Positions 44,454 to 54,896 of a DNA stretch of 64,000 nt are shown here, piece by piece. Made by a program: the position numbers and the translations under genes. Position 1 is the stretch's first letter; each line of letters starts with the position of its first letter. The stretch comes from Jaapia argillacea MUCL 33604 (lineage: Eukaryota > Basidiomycota > Agaricomycetes > Jaapiales > Jaapiaceae). The DNA lies in the NCBI GenBank assembly GCA_000697665.1, contig KL197710.1, positions 1,711,036-1,775,035 of the forward strand, written 5' to 3'. The notes beneath the pieces are model-generated. The model was not told where the DNA came from and did no database searches. It worked only from the letters and a program-made list of their open reading frames with translations.

Positions 44454-46572
44454 ATGGGACACGGAAACTCGGACAAGTTGTACATCACTCACGAAGAGCA
44501 TTCCGGAAGGTTTGGGCAACACACAGCTGGAACTTCAGGTTTCAAAGCGTGCGTTTATCCAGATTTACCTGGAATTACATGTTCTGAACCACAACCACAC
44601 ATCTAGGAAGCAGGAGACTGGTGGTCTTGCTAGTGCTACGCCCTTCGACAGCTGCACCCTTACCGGGCAGCCATTCACGAACCCTGTCTGTGCAAGGAAT
44701 ACAGATGGGACTGGCAATGTGTTCGATTTGATCAACATTGTGCCGTGGCTGAAGTACGTTGGATCTTGCCGTTCCACTGGCATCTCCTGCTGAACCCAGG
44801 TGTCCCTCCTCAGAGCCCACGACAATGTTAACCCTATATCTCAAGAAGCACTCACCCCTGCGCAGCTTATTCCCCTCCACTATGCCAGGAAATCATCAGG
44901 CGAAATTCACGACCCAATTTCTTTCAAACCGTTCAGTATGCATTCGCATATCGTCGCGATTGCCACGACAGGGAATGTTTTCCTTGCGGAGAGTGTGAAA
45001 GGTGGGAAGGACTTGGTCGCCGACGTTGCGTTCAAGAAGTGCGTTTGCTCCTGCCCTTGCACCAAGGTGTCTTATTGAGTCATCGTGAACTACTCAGGTC
45101 GGATGTTATCACTCTTCAAAATCCACATGGTCTCCCGTCTGCATCAGTTCCGAGTACCTCGAGTTCGGTCACGAAGGCTGCACCTCCATCAGACAAGAGC
45201 AAAGCAGTGACGGCGAAACCTGTAGCAGGGGGGGTCTCCGCAGTGAAAGCGAAAGCCAATGTTCCTTGTCAGTCTCATTTCCTTCTCCATAATTCAACGC
45301 TAATGCACGACGAGAACAGGGAATGTGTCACCGTATTCAACGGGTATGCCGGGAGCATCTCTAACTTCGACCTCGGTAGATCCTCAGACGGCAACGTCCC
45401 GGTTAGTGTGGGACGAGGTGTGTTGTGCTCCGTTGCTATCTTTGAGTGCCGCTGAAGTGCATTACAGGAAGAAATCATGTTCGAAGCGATTGCCAATCCC
45501 CCGAAGGGAAAAGGCAAGGAGAAAGACGTGGGTAAACGTCGTGCGTACGTGCGAGTGGTCACGAGTTTAGGTGGAGGAAGTTTGAACCTGGAGCTCTTTT
45601 GTGAAAAGGTCAGAATTTTCGTCATGTTTGTATGGTGTGGTTCTTGATACTCCTCATCTTGATTAGGCTCCAAAAACATGTTATAACTTCCTTATGCTCG
45701 CGAGGGAAGGGAAATATGACAATTGTCTCTTCCACAGACTGATACCCGGTTTCATGGCAAGCCTTTCCGGTTCACCTCATCGTTGAACGATTGTTTGACA
45801 TCAGCCCTCCTAGATTCAAACGGGTGACCCAACCGGCACAGGAGCGGGGGGAGAGTCTTACTGGGGTACACCATTCCGGGACGAATTCGAGCTGAAGGGG
45901 GCTGCCAAGCATGACGGTCGAGGTGTCATAGCTATGGCCAACAAAGGTCCCTCCACCAACGGGTAAGAGATTTCTTGTTCTTTACCTTTGCTTTCATTTG
46001 CTGAAACGAATGGCGAACAGGGCCCAGTGGTATGTGACTTTTCGAGCGACACCTCACCTAGATCGGAAACATACTGTTTTCGGGAAATTGGTCGGTGGAG
46101 AAGACCTGCTTGATACGCTGGAGAAATTACCGACGAAGGAAGGGACTGACCGACCGGCGAAACCCATCCGAATCACACAAGTTATCATGTAAGTTTTCAT
46201 CTGGTCCTCATAGGTCCGCGTCTTTGATCCACGCGAGATAGCTACCAAGACCCCTTCGAGGACTACAAATCCCGTCTCGAGAAGAAACTTGCAAAGAAAG
46301 CGGAAGCAGCAGCGAATGGTGGGACGGTGGGCGCTCCCGCAGGGAAGGAGAAGAAGGACGGGGACGAGATCAACTGGTTTGGTGAAAAGGTTGGCGTCGA
46401 GAGTACGGCCACCGGAGTTGGAGGTGGAGTTGGAAAGTATTTGGATCTCAACACGAACAAGAAGAGACCATTATCTGCCACTGCTGCTGACTCGGAACAA
46501 GACCTGGGCGGGGCGGATGACGGTCAGAAGAAGAAAAAGAAGCTTGGGTTCGGAAATTTTGAGGGGTGGTAG
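44454..46572 (+). CDS. CYP60: U-box cyclophilin, peptidyl-prolyl cis-trans isomerase PPIL2/CYP60
   Basis: Nuclear spliceosome-associated protein with a degenerate U-box and a cyclophilin domain. N-terminal [18 protein letters not shown] is typical. The U-box region reads [49 protein letters not shown] and [12 protein letters not shown]. The cyclophilin domain has [94 protein letters not shown] and [14 protein letters not shown]. Catalytic FHR is kept, while the usual FFI segment reads WYVTF, as often seen in this group. The lysine-rich tail ([40 protein letters not shown]) is a likely nuclear signal. About nine exons. Confidence 0.93.
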
Positions 46573-46725
46573 CCAAGTTTCTCGTAGTCGTACTCCCGAG
46601 TCCTCTGATTTCAAGCCCATGTTTCTGTGGACCGATTGAATCAACTACTCCGTATTGTGCGTGTGTAAGGTTACAGTGGGGAAAGTGTCCGAAGGGGTGC
46701 ACATAAGATCGTCCATAAATTATGA

Positions 46726-47639
46726 TCATGCCGGGATTGCCACTCTCTCTCGCTGGAGCGTGGCCTCTTCCGGTTCTGCCTCTGGTTGGCCAACAATAGG
46801 TTCGGCTGTAGGTGCATTTGGTAGTTTGACTTTCGGTTCGGCGTCTGCTTGCTGCTTTGCGTCGGGATGAGCAAAAGGGAATCGTGACGAAAAAGGAGTT
46901 GGGACGCGTACAGGGAGAGCTTCCGCTTGGAGCTGCTTAAGCTCAGCTTCCACCTCTTCTTCGTCTTCTCGCGATAAGGTGTTTGCCAGCATTTCGTCGA
47001 TTTCCTTAATAACATCCATGAATATCCGGGACTAAAGGAAAAGAACAATAGATTTTACCCTTTGGTATGCTTGCGCCTCTGCAGTCTCTTCCAAAAGCTT
47101 CTCGACACTTTCCACATTCATCTCTCTGTGAATCTCCTTCAGCACATCATTACCTTGTTTCAACCCATGCAACACAGAGACCTCGATCAAGGAGAACTCA
47201 ATGGTTGATACCTGCAGTGGGTCTCAGTCACTCTAAACGCGTACCAAACACTAGAAAAAAATCCAAACCAGCTGCTCCAAGTTCGTCATCTGCTCCTCCG
47301 TCTTGACCAACATACTCTGCTGATACTTTCTTCTGCGCAGTGCAATCAGCGCACGGTCCTTCTGACCAGTGGCCAAGTGTTGCTTCGCTATCTCTTTCTC
47401 ACGGTCCAACACCACTTGAATCTAGTAAAGTCATTAGATCTTTCACGTTGGAAGGGATTGGAGCAGTTACATACCTTCTTCTGGTACTGCTTCAGTTTGT
47501 CTCTTTGTAATTTGAGACTGCAGAGGTACAATCATGGCCACGTTGGTCCCTTGATGAAGAGCAGTTTACAGGAAGGGACGGACTCGAGGATAGCGCGATC
47601 CTGCGCTGTGACCTTGGGAACTGACTGGCTTCCACCCAT
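46726..47639 (-). CDS. VPS20: ESCRT-III subunit VPS20 (CHMP6)
   Basis: Membrane-remodelling subunit that nucleates Snf7 filaments for multivesicular-body formation. MGGSQSVPKVTAQDRAILDL has the Gly-2 myristoylation start typical of VPS20. The helical core reads LKLQRDKLKQYQKKIQVVLD, REKEIAKQHLATGQKDRALI, ALRRRKYQQSMLVKTEEQMT, NLEQLVSTIEFSLIEVSVLH. The MIM region follows (EIDEMLANTLSREDEEEVEA; ELKQLQAEALPVRVP). An unusual proline/alanine-rich C-terminal extension of about 50 residues (HPDAKQQADAEPKVKLPNAP) ends the protein. Exons join in phase at KK|IQ and LEQL|VST. The stop lies 154 bp from the PPIL2 stop, so 3' ends converge. Confidence 0.92.
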
Positions 47640-47805
47640 CCTGGTACAGAGATAAGCGCCAGTCTTTGCAACTTGATCACGAATCTAGTGTGCCAATCTA
47701 GAGTGAGCAGGCGAGAAACCCGCCCAATTACGAGACCGATCGCGATGCGGAGTAGGAACAAGGAGCAAAGGAGAAAGGAGTGTCACAGTCAAGGCTGTGA
47801 TTGAC

Positions 47806-47958
47806 TCATCGTGTGCCACCTTCGACGCGTTGAGTCTTGACAGAGGCCTCGAGGTCGGCCACAACAATATCTTCTGTTTGGCCCTGGCGGTCGACGATGC
47901 CCATAGCACCCAATTGACGAACCGACCGTCGTCGAACTATACCCTCGAGGAGCTCCAT
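47806..47958 (-). CDS. Possible small ORF between VPS20 and ICE2
   Basis: A 50-codon frame (MELLEGIVRRRSVRQLGAMG, then IVDRQGQTEDIVVADLEASV) starts 21 bp from the ICE2 start on the opposite strand. The sequence has balanced, protein-like composition, but I do not recognise it and it has no intron to test. It might also be an upstream exon or leader ORF of VPS20. Low confidence. Confidence 0.25.
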   Translation of the reverse strand: MELLEGIVRRRSVRQLGAMGIVDRQGQTEDIVVADLEASVKTQRVEGGTR

Positions 47959-47979
47959 CCAGAAGGCAGATAAACGAAA

Positions 47980-49373
47980 ATGTCGCGAGGATGGCTTTTG
48001 TGGACAGCTGTCTCCAACATTGCTAGGTCCGTCCTGCGCTCTCCTTTGTCCCGAGGATCCAATCTAACTGCAGTCATCGACGTTGGATGTCACAGACTTT
48101 CTACGGTGTTGCAGATTCTGTTGTTTTTACCTCTCACACTTTCCACCTTATCGACATCTGCTTTTCTCCTTCTCTCCCTACTTCTGTTCCTCCACTCTCT
48201 TATCCATGGCACCTTACTGCTACTATGGGGTAACCAGGCCCTCTCCGTAATGCAGGTCCCAATGCACCCCTTCTTATTACTCGTTTGCTTCAATGCATTC
48301 TCCCAATCCGTACCGCCCTTCCTCATCACAGCAGCCTCGTGGTGGGGGAAGATTCTGCATTTCTCCAGTCCTGGTTTCATTATCATGGAGGGGCTGTCGA
48401 GCTTGCTCGTTGTGCAAAAGCTGGGTCAAGAGGGGAAGAAATTAGTTGATGAAGGAGAGGTTTATCAATTCGGACTTTTGATCGTAACGGCCGCAGCCTA
48501 CGTCGCATCTGCTTGGTGGATTGTTATAGTGAGTCGGGGTCGTGTTATCTTATTTCCCCTGAAGCTAATATCGCCGTCAGGCATATCCTGCTGCTGCGAC
48601 GTCTCCCTTGTCATCCACCCTCCTTGGCGTAGCTTTGACGGCCTTTCTCTTCCTGACGTTCATTGGTTTTGGCCTGCGACGGACGAATGTAATCGAATCT
48701 TCCGGCCTAGCCCTTTTCCTTGCCTACAATGTCTGGTTGTGCGGATTTGATCAACAGTCTTTCCTCGATCCTGCGTCGGCCTAGTAAGTCTCATCCTGTA
48801 CCTTCTCCTTTCAACTTGTTGCTAACTTGCATTTATTTAGTGCGCCCCTTTTGTCCAATATTCTTCCCCATCTACAGACTCTTGTGAATTTTGTCACCAA
48901 CACGTTACCCAAGCCCGTCCTGGTTTCATTGGTGTATCGCTTGTCGATTCTGCACCTTGCTAGTCGCATCCTCCCAACAATCGGAGCCGATAGCTGGGAT
49001 GCAGATTACGGAGTCGACGACGGATGGGATGGTCGTCCCGTGAGTCACTAGCACCAGCCAATATCGATAGCCTGTTCAACTCACGCGCGTTTCATTTAGA
49101 CCTCGAAGTTAACGCACCTATTACTGACGTACCGACAAGCGATTTTTGTAACCGTCTATTCCCACCTATTGCGTCAGTCAAGTCCCATCATCTCACTGCT
49201 TATTTTGATCTCATGTTTGGGGCATTCATCATTCAGTATTGGACCACGGCTCGCAGATATGGTGGCGATGGATGAATATATTCTTCACTCTCGTCATCTG
49301 GACGGTGGAGCTTCTTGTGAGTGGGCAAGACGATGACACGATCACTGGGACCAAGGAATGGAAAGTCGATTAA
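47980..49373 (+). CDS. ICE2: ICE2-family ER membrane protein
   Basis: Polytopic ER protein; in yeast Ice2 is needed for cortical ER inheritance and channels neutral lipids from droplets to the ER. MSRGWLLWTAVSNIARSVLR is followed by hydrophobic spans: VLQILLFLPLTLSTLSTSAF, LLLSLLLFLHSLIHGTLLLL, HPFLLLVCFNAFSQSVPPF, WGKILHFSSPGFIIMEGLSS, FGLLIVTAAAYVASAWWIVI, SSTLLGVALTAFLFLTFIGF, GLALFLAYNVWLCGFDQQSF. The run SSLLVVQKLGQEGKKLVDEG is the family's loop. Exon joins: WWIVI|AYPAAATSP, DPASA|YAPLLSNI, WDGRP|TSKLTHLL, SHLL|LDHGSQIWW. Ends GTKEWKVD. Confidence 0.87.
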
Positions 49374-49534
49374 ACATTGGTATTAGCGTACAATTTCTGG
49401 AAGTCAACGTGATGCACGCGGCGACTCTCTATGATCGCATACTTGTCAACTTCCGTAACCAATGATAGTTTACTTGTTATGAGTTGGAATCAAGCTACGT
49501 AGCATGTACGTGATATCGTGATTCATATACAAAC

Positions 49535-52340
49535 TTATCCGACAATAGCCGACATGCTCTCTACCAAGTCCTTGGCCTTTGGCCTGGCGGTAGGATCGCG
49601 TACCCAGCATGTTTCCAAGAGATTCCAAAGGTCAAGAGGCATGTCCCTTCCTAGGGGCTTCTCTGCGGGAAAGTCTGGTCGCCTGTCGGAGAGAACATGA
49701 AACATAACTTGCGGATCGGTCGGGAGCTCGGGATAAGGTGTACGTCCACTGTACAACTGTGGGCAAATGCGTATGGTCAGAATTCAGCTGCTTTTATTAC
49801 GAATAAGTCGGCGGATGAAGTTCACCTCCCACCCAACAATGCCAAACGAATAGATGTCACTCGGGAATTTTGGTGAGCTGATGGGGAGTCCCGCGTCGGT
49901 GAACACCTCCGGGGCCATCCATCTCGTTGTTCCCTCGATATGGCCACTGCTGGATGCTGCGTACAGAATGGAGGTTGGATCGGTAAATAGCGAGGTGAGC
50001 CCAAAATCGCAGAGCAGGGCACGATTATCCTGGTCGACTAGTATATTTTTCTGTGGTCCGCATGAGTTAGTGACGGCCATTCCATAGTCAAAGGATCAAA
50101 ACTGACCCCACATAGATCGCGGTGGGTAACATCCAGGTCGTGGAGATATTCAAGGCCGCGGGCAACATCAAACAACTGCAAGGTTGTAGTGTCAGGTGAT
50201 GGATTTCACTGAGTGGAATTTTCACACACAAGGCTGTCAACCATGGGACCGGTCACCTCGGGTTTCCGAGTGAAATCTCGAGCGTTTCCATTCACCATCC
50301 ACGGCAAGACGATAAATGGATAATGATTAGGCTCGGAAGGATCAGACCACATTCCCAAGAAGGGCAGGATTGAAGGGTGATTAAACTGTCGCCAAAGAAC
50401 AGCTTCTCGACAGAAGAGCTAACGGTGCACAAAGAATTTGAGTAGCTGGCACGATAAGAGGAAGTATAGGTCTCACATGTTGAATCCTCCTTCGATTGCT
50501 TACCTCACTTGTCAAAAAGATTCGCAAGTCCTTAAGCGCCACCGCCTTGCCCTCATAATGGCCGAAGAAGATATTAGCGAAGTTGCCGCCAGCACAGGGG
50601 TCGCGACCATCGCGACTGGCGCCCTCGATGAACAACGATGGAGGGAAAGTGTTCGACTCTCGGACCAACTTTGTCAATAGTCGTGTCGCACGGCGGCGCA
50701 ATTTGCGCATATCGCCCTCCGAGACACTGGGAAAGAGCTTGCGAACTTTATCGACATCGCGCACCCAATCAAGGACCTAATCCGATCGGGACCGATGAGA
50801 TACCATACACAGGAAACCAAAAACTCATAAACTCACCGATTGTAGAGCCTCCATGTACCCCTCTGCCTCCTTCTCTCGTAGCTGGTAAATGTGCTGACAT
50901 GCATCTGTGGAGTAGAGAATGTCTTGCAACCAAGAAATGATCATAACGTGGATGGCGTTCGGGAGGGAATTATCTTCATTTCCTTCAGCAGGACTTCTAG
51001 GTCGGTTTCCACTGAGACTGGCCCGAAGAGTGAGAGCGGATGCCTCCTGGGCTCTCTCGAAAAACGTTGCATTCTGGGAAAGCTCTCTCTTCACTTCGGA
51101 GGTCAGCTGGGGCTCAGCTTGGTATAGGAGATGGCACCAGTCCCGCCAACCAAGTACACTTTTCTCGAAGCCAACCTCGAGCATCCTGAGATGCTCTGCG
51201 AATACAGGTGCAACTGTGCACCCTTCTGGAGTGAGCAAACGCATGATGGCGTGAGATGTATCGTTGGGAATAAGAGTCTAAACGAATGGTTTAGATAGGG
51301 TCGGTGTGACATGGAAGAGGGGGACTTGCCTTGCCACGGATATTCTGGCGCTCACGAAGGAAGATGTAAACGTCGCTGTATCTTCTTTGCTCAACTCCCA
51401 TGGTCTCGAAGTGTTGATCGAGGCCATCGTCGGTATGGAAGTCATGGAATAAGACACACTTATCCGGCTCGACGAACAAGTACGATGAGAACATGCGAGT
51501 TCCGGTAAGATAGAGTAAGAAAGCTAAAACAGATGTCAGTTTCCAACAAAACTCGCTCGAATTCCACGGGGAACTCACCAATCGAGGAAGGGGAGATGAT
51601 AAGTGCCGCAGCATGGCCAGATTGAGAGGTAATCCAGTCCCTCACTCTTTCCAGTCGCACCAGAGGATCTGTTACCATTCAGCGAAGCAAGACTTTGAGA
51701 ACACCAGAGAAGGCTCACTAAAAACTTGTCTTGGTGGGCATATGTCAGATGCTTCACCGGATCTCTCGGGCTTGTCGTCCCAGACAAGATCGACAAGGTT
51801 TCGCTTCGGCAGCGAAACCCGGGATCCTTTGAAAGATAAAAGTGAGTTTAGGGATTCCGCCTGCTCATGGCTGAGCAGGCGAGGGTCGAACCCAACAACT
51901 GCATTCCCGTCGCAACGGATCTGCAAAAAGCGTCAGAGACGGAGGTAAAATGGACCCCAAATAGAGACGCACGGTAAGCCAAGATGCCCAAAACTGTTCA
52001 TACGATGATCCAGGTTCCACCGGAGAGAGCACAAACCACGGCTCCGAAGATAGCTCTTGGCTTGCGAGGTCGTAGTCTTGAGGAGCCACGAAGAGGTGGG
52101 CAGTCGACTGCGATACGACCGCCACGCCAGACGCCCCCGAGTACCCAGAGAGCCATTTCAGCCGCCTGTCGCACTCCGGGTGTGGCTTCGAACCATGAGC
52201 GTTTTGATTCGGTATTACACTGTTGCATTCAACGCGTCAGCCGTCCATTACGATCCCCAAAGTGGGTTTGCTCACTAATAGTTCAATGGAGGCTTTTGAT
52301 TCGCCATTTGTACTCGAAGTCTCGTTAGTTTGTCCGCCAT
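49535..52340 (-). CDS. Aminopeptidase P N-terminal (creatinase-N type) domains fused to a TKL protein kinase
   Basis: Eleven exons (minus): 52276-52340, 51973-52219, 51719-51920, 51579-51668, 51330-51523, 50837-51277, 50504-50776, 50257-50418, 50107-50175, 49826-50050, 49535-49756; 2190 nt, 729 residues, all phases compatible. Residues 1 to about 125 match the first creatinase-N domain of Xaa-Pro aminopeptidase P: MADKLTRLRVQMANQK, YYVIPNQNAHGSKP, CDRRLKWLSGYSGASGVAVV. About 110-300 match the second: VGFDPRLLSHEQAESLN, RNLVDLVWDDKPE, LLYLTGTRMFSSYLFVEPD, RGKTLIPNDTSHAIMRLL. No M24 peptidase domain follows. A helical linker leads into a full kinase: GGNFANIF glycine loop, VALK lysine (about 495), HRDLCGKN (about 576), DFG (about 596), MAPE (about 627). 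Intron 51278-51329 is GC-AG and lies inside the second domain. Likely an active cytosolic kinase; the N-terminal part can only bind, not cleave. Confidence 0.8.
51278..51329 (-). other. GC-AG intron inside the second creatinase-like domain
   Basis: 52 nt, donor AAG|GCAAGT (consensus for GC introns), a CTAAAC branch-like site and acceptor GTTTAG. Splicing in phase 0 joins FLRERQNIRGK to TLIPNDTSHAI, continuous with aminopeptidase P homology. Without splicing a stop follows after 13 codons. Confidence 0.8.
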
Positions 52341-52873
52341 GTCGAGGTAGTATTGATAATTTGGCAGTGGTCCGTCAAGCGTTGATTCGATGGGTGTGTC
52401 AAAGGAGAAGGAGGAGAGGACTGAATCCAAGGTTTTAAGAGCCGAGCCGAGCACATTTTTTCAGAGCATTTCAGAGCAACGCAGCAAATAGGAACAAGGC
52501 CATGCATGCGAGCGCTCATTCCGACTTTATCGAGTCCATCTGGAGACAGAAAGTGTGAAGGAAGTTATGTCAGAGTTGCCAAAAGTGTCACTGTCACCAC
52601 AGCTTGCATTCTGGTGTATAATAACTGGAGATCGCGATCTACAGAGGCGAAATGCTGAAGCAAAGTAATGTGCAAGACTGCTTCAAGCTGGCTCAAGCCT
52701 GAGGCAGGCATAGCTCGGGATCGGGTTCCGATCATTGATCAGTCGTTGAATTTGACTTCCTCCTGGGATTCAACTTTGAGGTCCTTGACGCCCACAATAG
52801 TCCATATCCATCGCGGATTAGAGTGAGTAATTCTAATCATTAGTGCTGAACTATACCACTCATCCACTCAACA
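52341..52873. other. Divergent promoter region, fusion kinase / WD40 gene
   Basis: 533 bp between outward-reading starts. No F-box-coding exon for the WD40 gene can be read here on the plus strand. I see no other gene. Confidence 0.45.
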
Positions 52874-54196
52874 ATGAAAAGACTCAAAGATAACGAACCC
52901 GGCGAGCACATCACTTTCCCCGCACACGGCGACTCGATCGTGACATGCCTCCTCATCTCACACGACCTCCTCATCAGCGCGTCAGACGACAACTCAATCA
53001 ACGTTTACAGCCTTCGCACAGGTTCCCGCATACACTCACTGTATGGGCACGAGGGAGGCGTTTGGGCGCTGGCTGTGATCGGGAACACCCTGGTCTCTGG
53101 TTCTGCCGATCGTAACGTGCGGGTATGGGATTTGAACAACGGGACGTGCACGCATGTCCTCGGCGGACATACTAGCACTATCAGGTGTTTGACGATTGTT
53201 GAACCCGAGTGGTTTGATTTGGTGGATGTCAATGGAGCGATTACGAAAGAGCAGTGGCCCAAAGAACCCCTGATTGTGACGGGGAGTAGGGATTGGTCGG
53301 TGAGGGTGTGGGGACTTCCCCGACCTGGAGATCAAGAGTATCGGGGTCGGGGCTGTGGAACGGATCTCCTTGATGGCGAATCGACAGACGTGAGTACAGT
53401 CCCTTTCATTGTTTTGACCAAGCCCCCCTTGCTCACTCGGACTCGATGTCTAGAAGGGTGCCGGGATTAGTTCTTACCACCAATTTGCCCTAGAGGGCCA
53501 CGACCACGTTGTTCGAGCTCTCGCCGCCCAAGGTCGGACGATCGTCTCCGCAAGCTACGATTGTACCGCTCGTGTATGGGACATAGCCACTAGAAATTGT
53601 ACATGGATTCTGATCGGTCACACGGGGAAAGGTCCAACAACTCTCTTGATCTCTCAACATTCACTCACCCATCATTCTCAATTATAGTTTACAACGTCGC
53701 CCTCGATACAAATCGTAACCACGCCTACACTAGTTCAATGGACGACACAGTCCGGATCTGGAACCTCCAAACCGGTCAATGCCATCACCTCCTCACGGGC
53801 CACACCTCCCTCGTCGGCCTCTTACGTCTCTCCCCCTCCCATCTCGTCTCAGCAGCAGCTGACACCACTCTCCGAGTCTGGGATCCCACTAATGGGAGAC
53901 TACAACACACATTAGTAGGCCACACAGGTGCTGTCACTTGTTTCCACCACGACGATTATAAAGTTGCGAGTGGGAGTGAGGGGTCGGTGAAGTTGTGGGA
54001 TATAAGAAGTGGGAGAGTTTTGAAGAATTTGTTGGGGGGTGGGGAGTGTTTGCCTTGGCAGGTTGTGTTTAAAGGAAGGTGGTGTGCTGTTGCGCACTCG
54101 ACTAAGAAGGGTACGATGATTGATATTTGGGATTTTGGTGAGGACCGACGGTGGGAGAGAGGTGAGAGTAGTGATGATGAGGAGTACGGTCACTAG
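52874..54196 (+). CDS. Cdc4/FBXW7-like WD40 propeller protein without F-box
   Basis: Exons 52874-53389, 53457-53631, 53688-54196; 399 residues. Eight WD40 blades can be read: ISASDDNSINVYSLRTG, VSGSADRNVRVWDLNNG, VTGSRDWSVRVWGLP, VSASYDCTARVWDIATR, YTSSMDDTVRIWNLQTG, VSAAADTTLRVWDPTNG, ASGSEGSVKLWDIRSG and DIWDFGEDRR. Spacing and the final KGTMIDIWDF blade match the Cdc4/FBXW7 substrate-receptor propeller. The protein starts directly at the first blade (MKRLKDNEPGEHITFPAHGD), so the dimerisation and F-box regions that bind Skp1 are missing. It may be a receptor paralogue that works as a competitor, or use another adaptor. The 3' end is duplicated downstream. Confidence 0.85.
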
Positions 54197-54371
54197 TTCC
54201 AAGTCGATTTGGTTTGGCATGACTTGAATGTTTCCGTTGGATTGTCCTTCACGGAACGCCTCACATTCTTCCGCGGAGCTGCAGTTTTCCTGTATGATCT
54301 ATCGCTCGAAACTCCATAATTTGACGGATAGTCGACAACCAGGACCGAAACACAGTCAAGTCGTTGAGTTG
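54021..54371 (+). repeat. Tandem duplication, copy 1 (3' end of WD40 gene plus flank)
   Basis: About 350 bp covering the last 59 codons of the WD40 gene and 175 bp of 3' flank. It matches 54372-54705 segment by segment: the GGTGGGGAGTGTTT block, the GCGCACTCGAC(T/C)AAGAAGG block, the GATATTTGGGATTT block and the GGACGGATAGTC-like block recur in the same order and spacing. Confidence 0.85.
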
Positions 54372-54705
54372 TGAAGAAACTGTCGGGAGGTGGGGAGTGT
54401 TTAAGGGGAGGTGGTGCGCCGTTGCGCACTCGACCAAGAAGGGTACGATGATTGATATTTGGGATTTCGGTTAGGATCGGCGCTGGGAGAGAGGTGAGAT
54501 TAGTGATGATCAGGAGTGGGGTTAATGGTTCAAAGTTGGTTTGGGTTGGGGATGGTTTGAATGTCTCCGTTGGATTGACCGTCACGGAACGGCCTCTAAG
54601 AACCATTCACATTCTTCTGCAGAAGCTGTAGTTCTTTTAAATCGTCCACCACTCGAAACTCCCAAATTGGACGGATAGTCAACAAAGACCGAATTGCCCC
54701 CAAAT
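54372..54705 (+). pseudogene. Tandem duplication, copy 2: decayed 3' fragment of the WD40 gene
   Basis: Direct copy of the preceding unit, lacking about 18-19 bp found in copy 1 between the GTGTTT and GGAGGTGG blocks. Its equivalent of the DIWDFGEDRR codons runs into a stop where copy 1 has glutamate. Identity is clearly below 100 percent (many scattered substitutions), so the duplication is not recent. It has no upstream blades and cannot make a propeller. Confidence 0.8.
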
Positions 54706-54896
54706 CGTTCCTATTGCACTATTGCTGGCAGCAGAGATAGATCACAGGAACGGAACCGGTAGGTTGTATACATTGGTAAGAGATGCCTTAGCAACACATA
54801 CAACAATAACGACGATCCCATATTGCCCAAGCGACCAACGGGCGCCAAGTATTCTACGAAACCATGAACCACCATGAAGGAAAAGCCCATCCCGAA

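Noticed and set aside
51880-51900. GGTTCGACCC tRNA-type T-arm on the minus strand
   Set aside because: The bases encode VVGFDPRLL in an exon of the fusion kinase and have no tRNA context.
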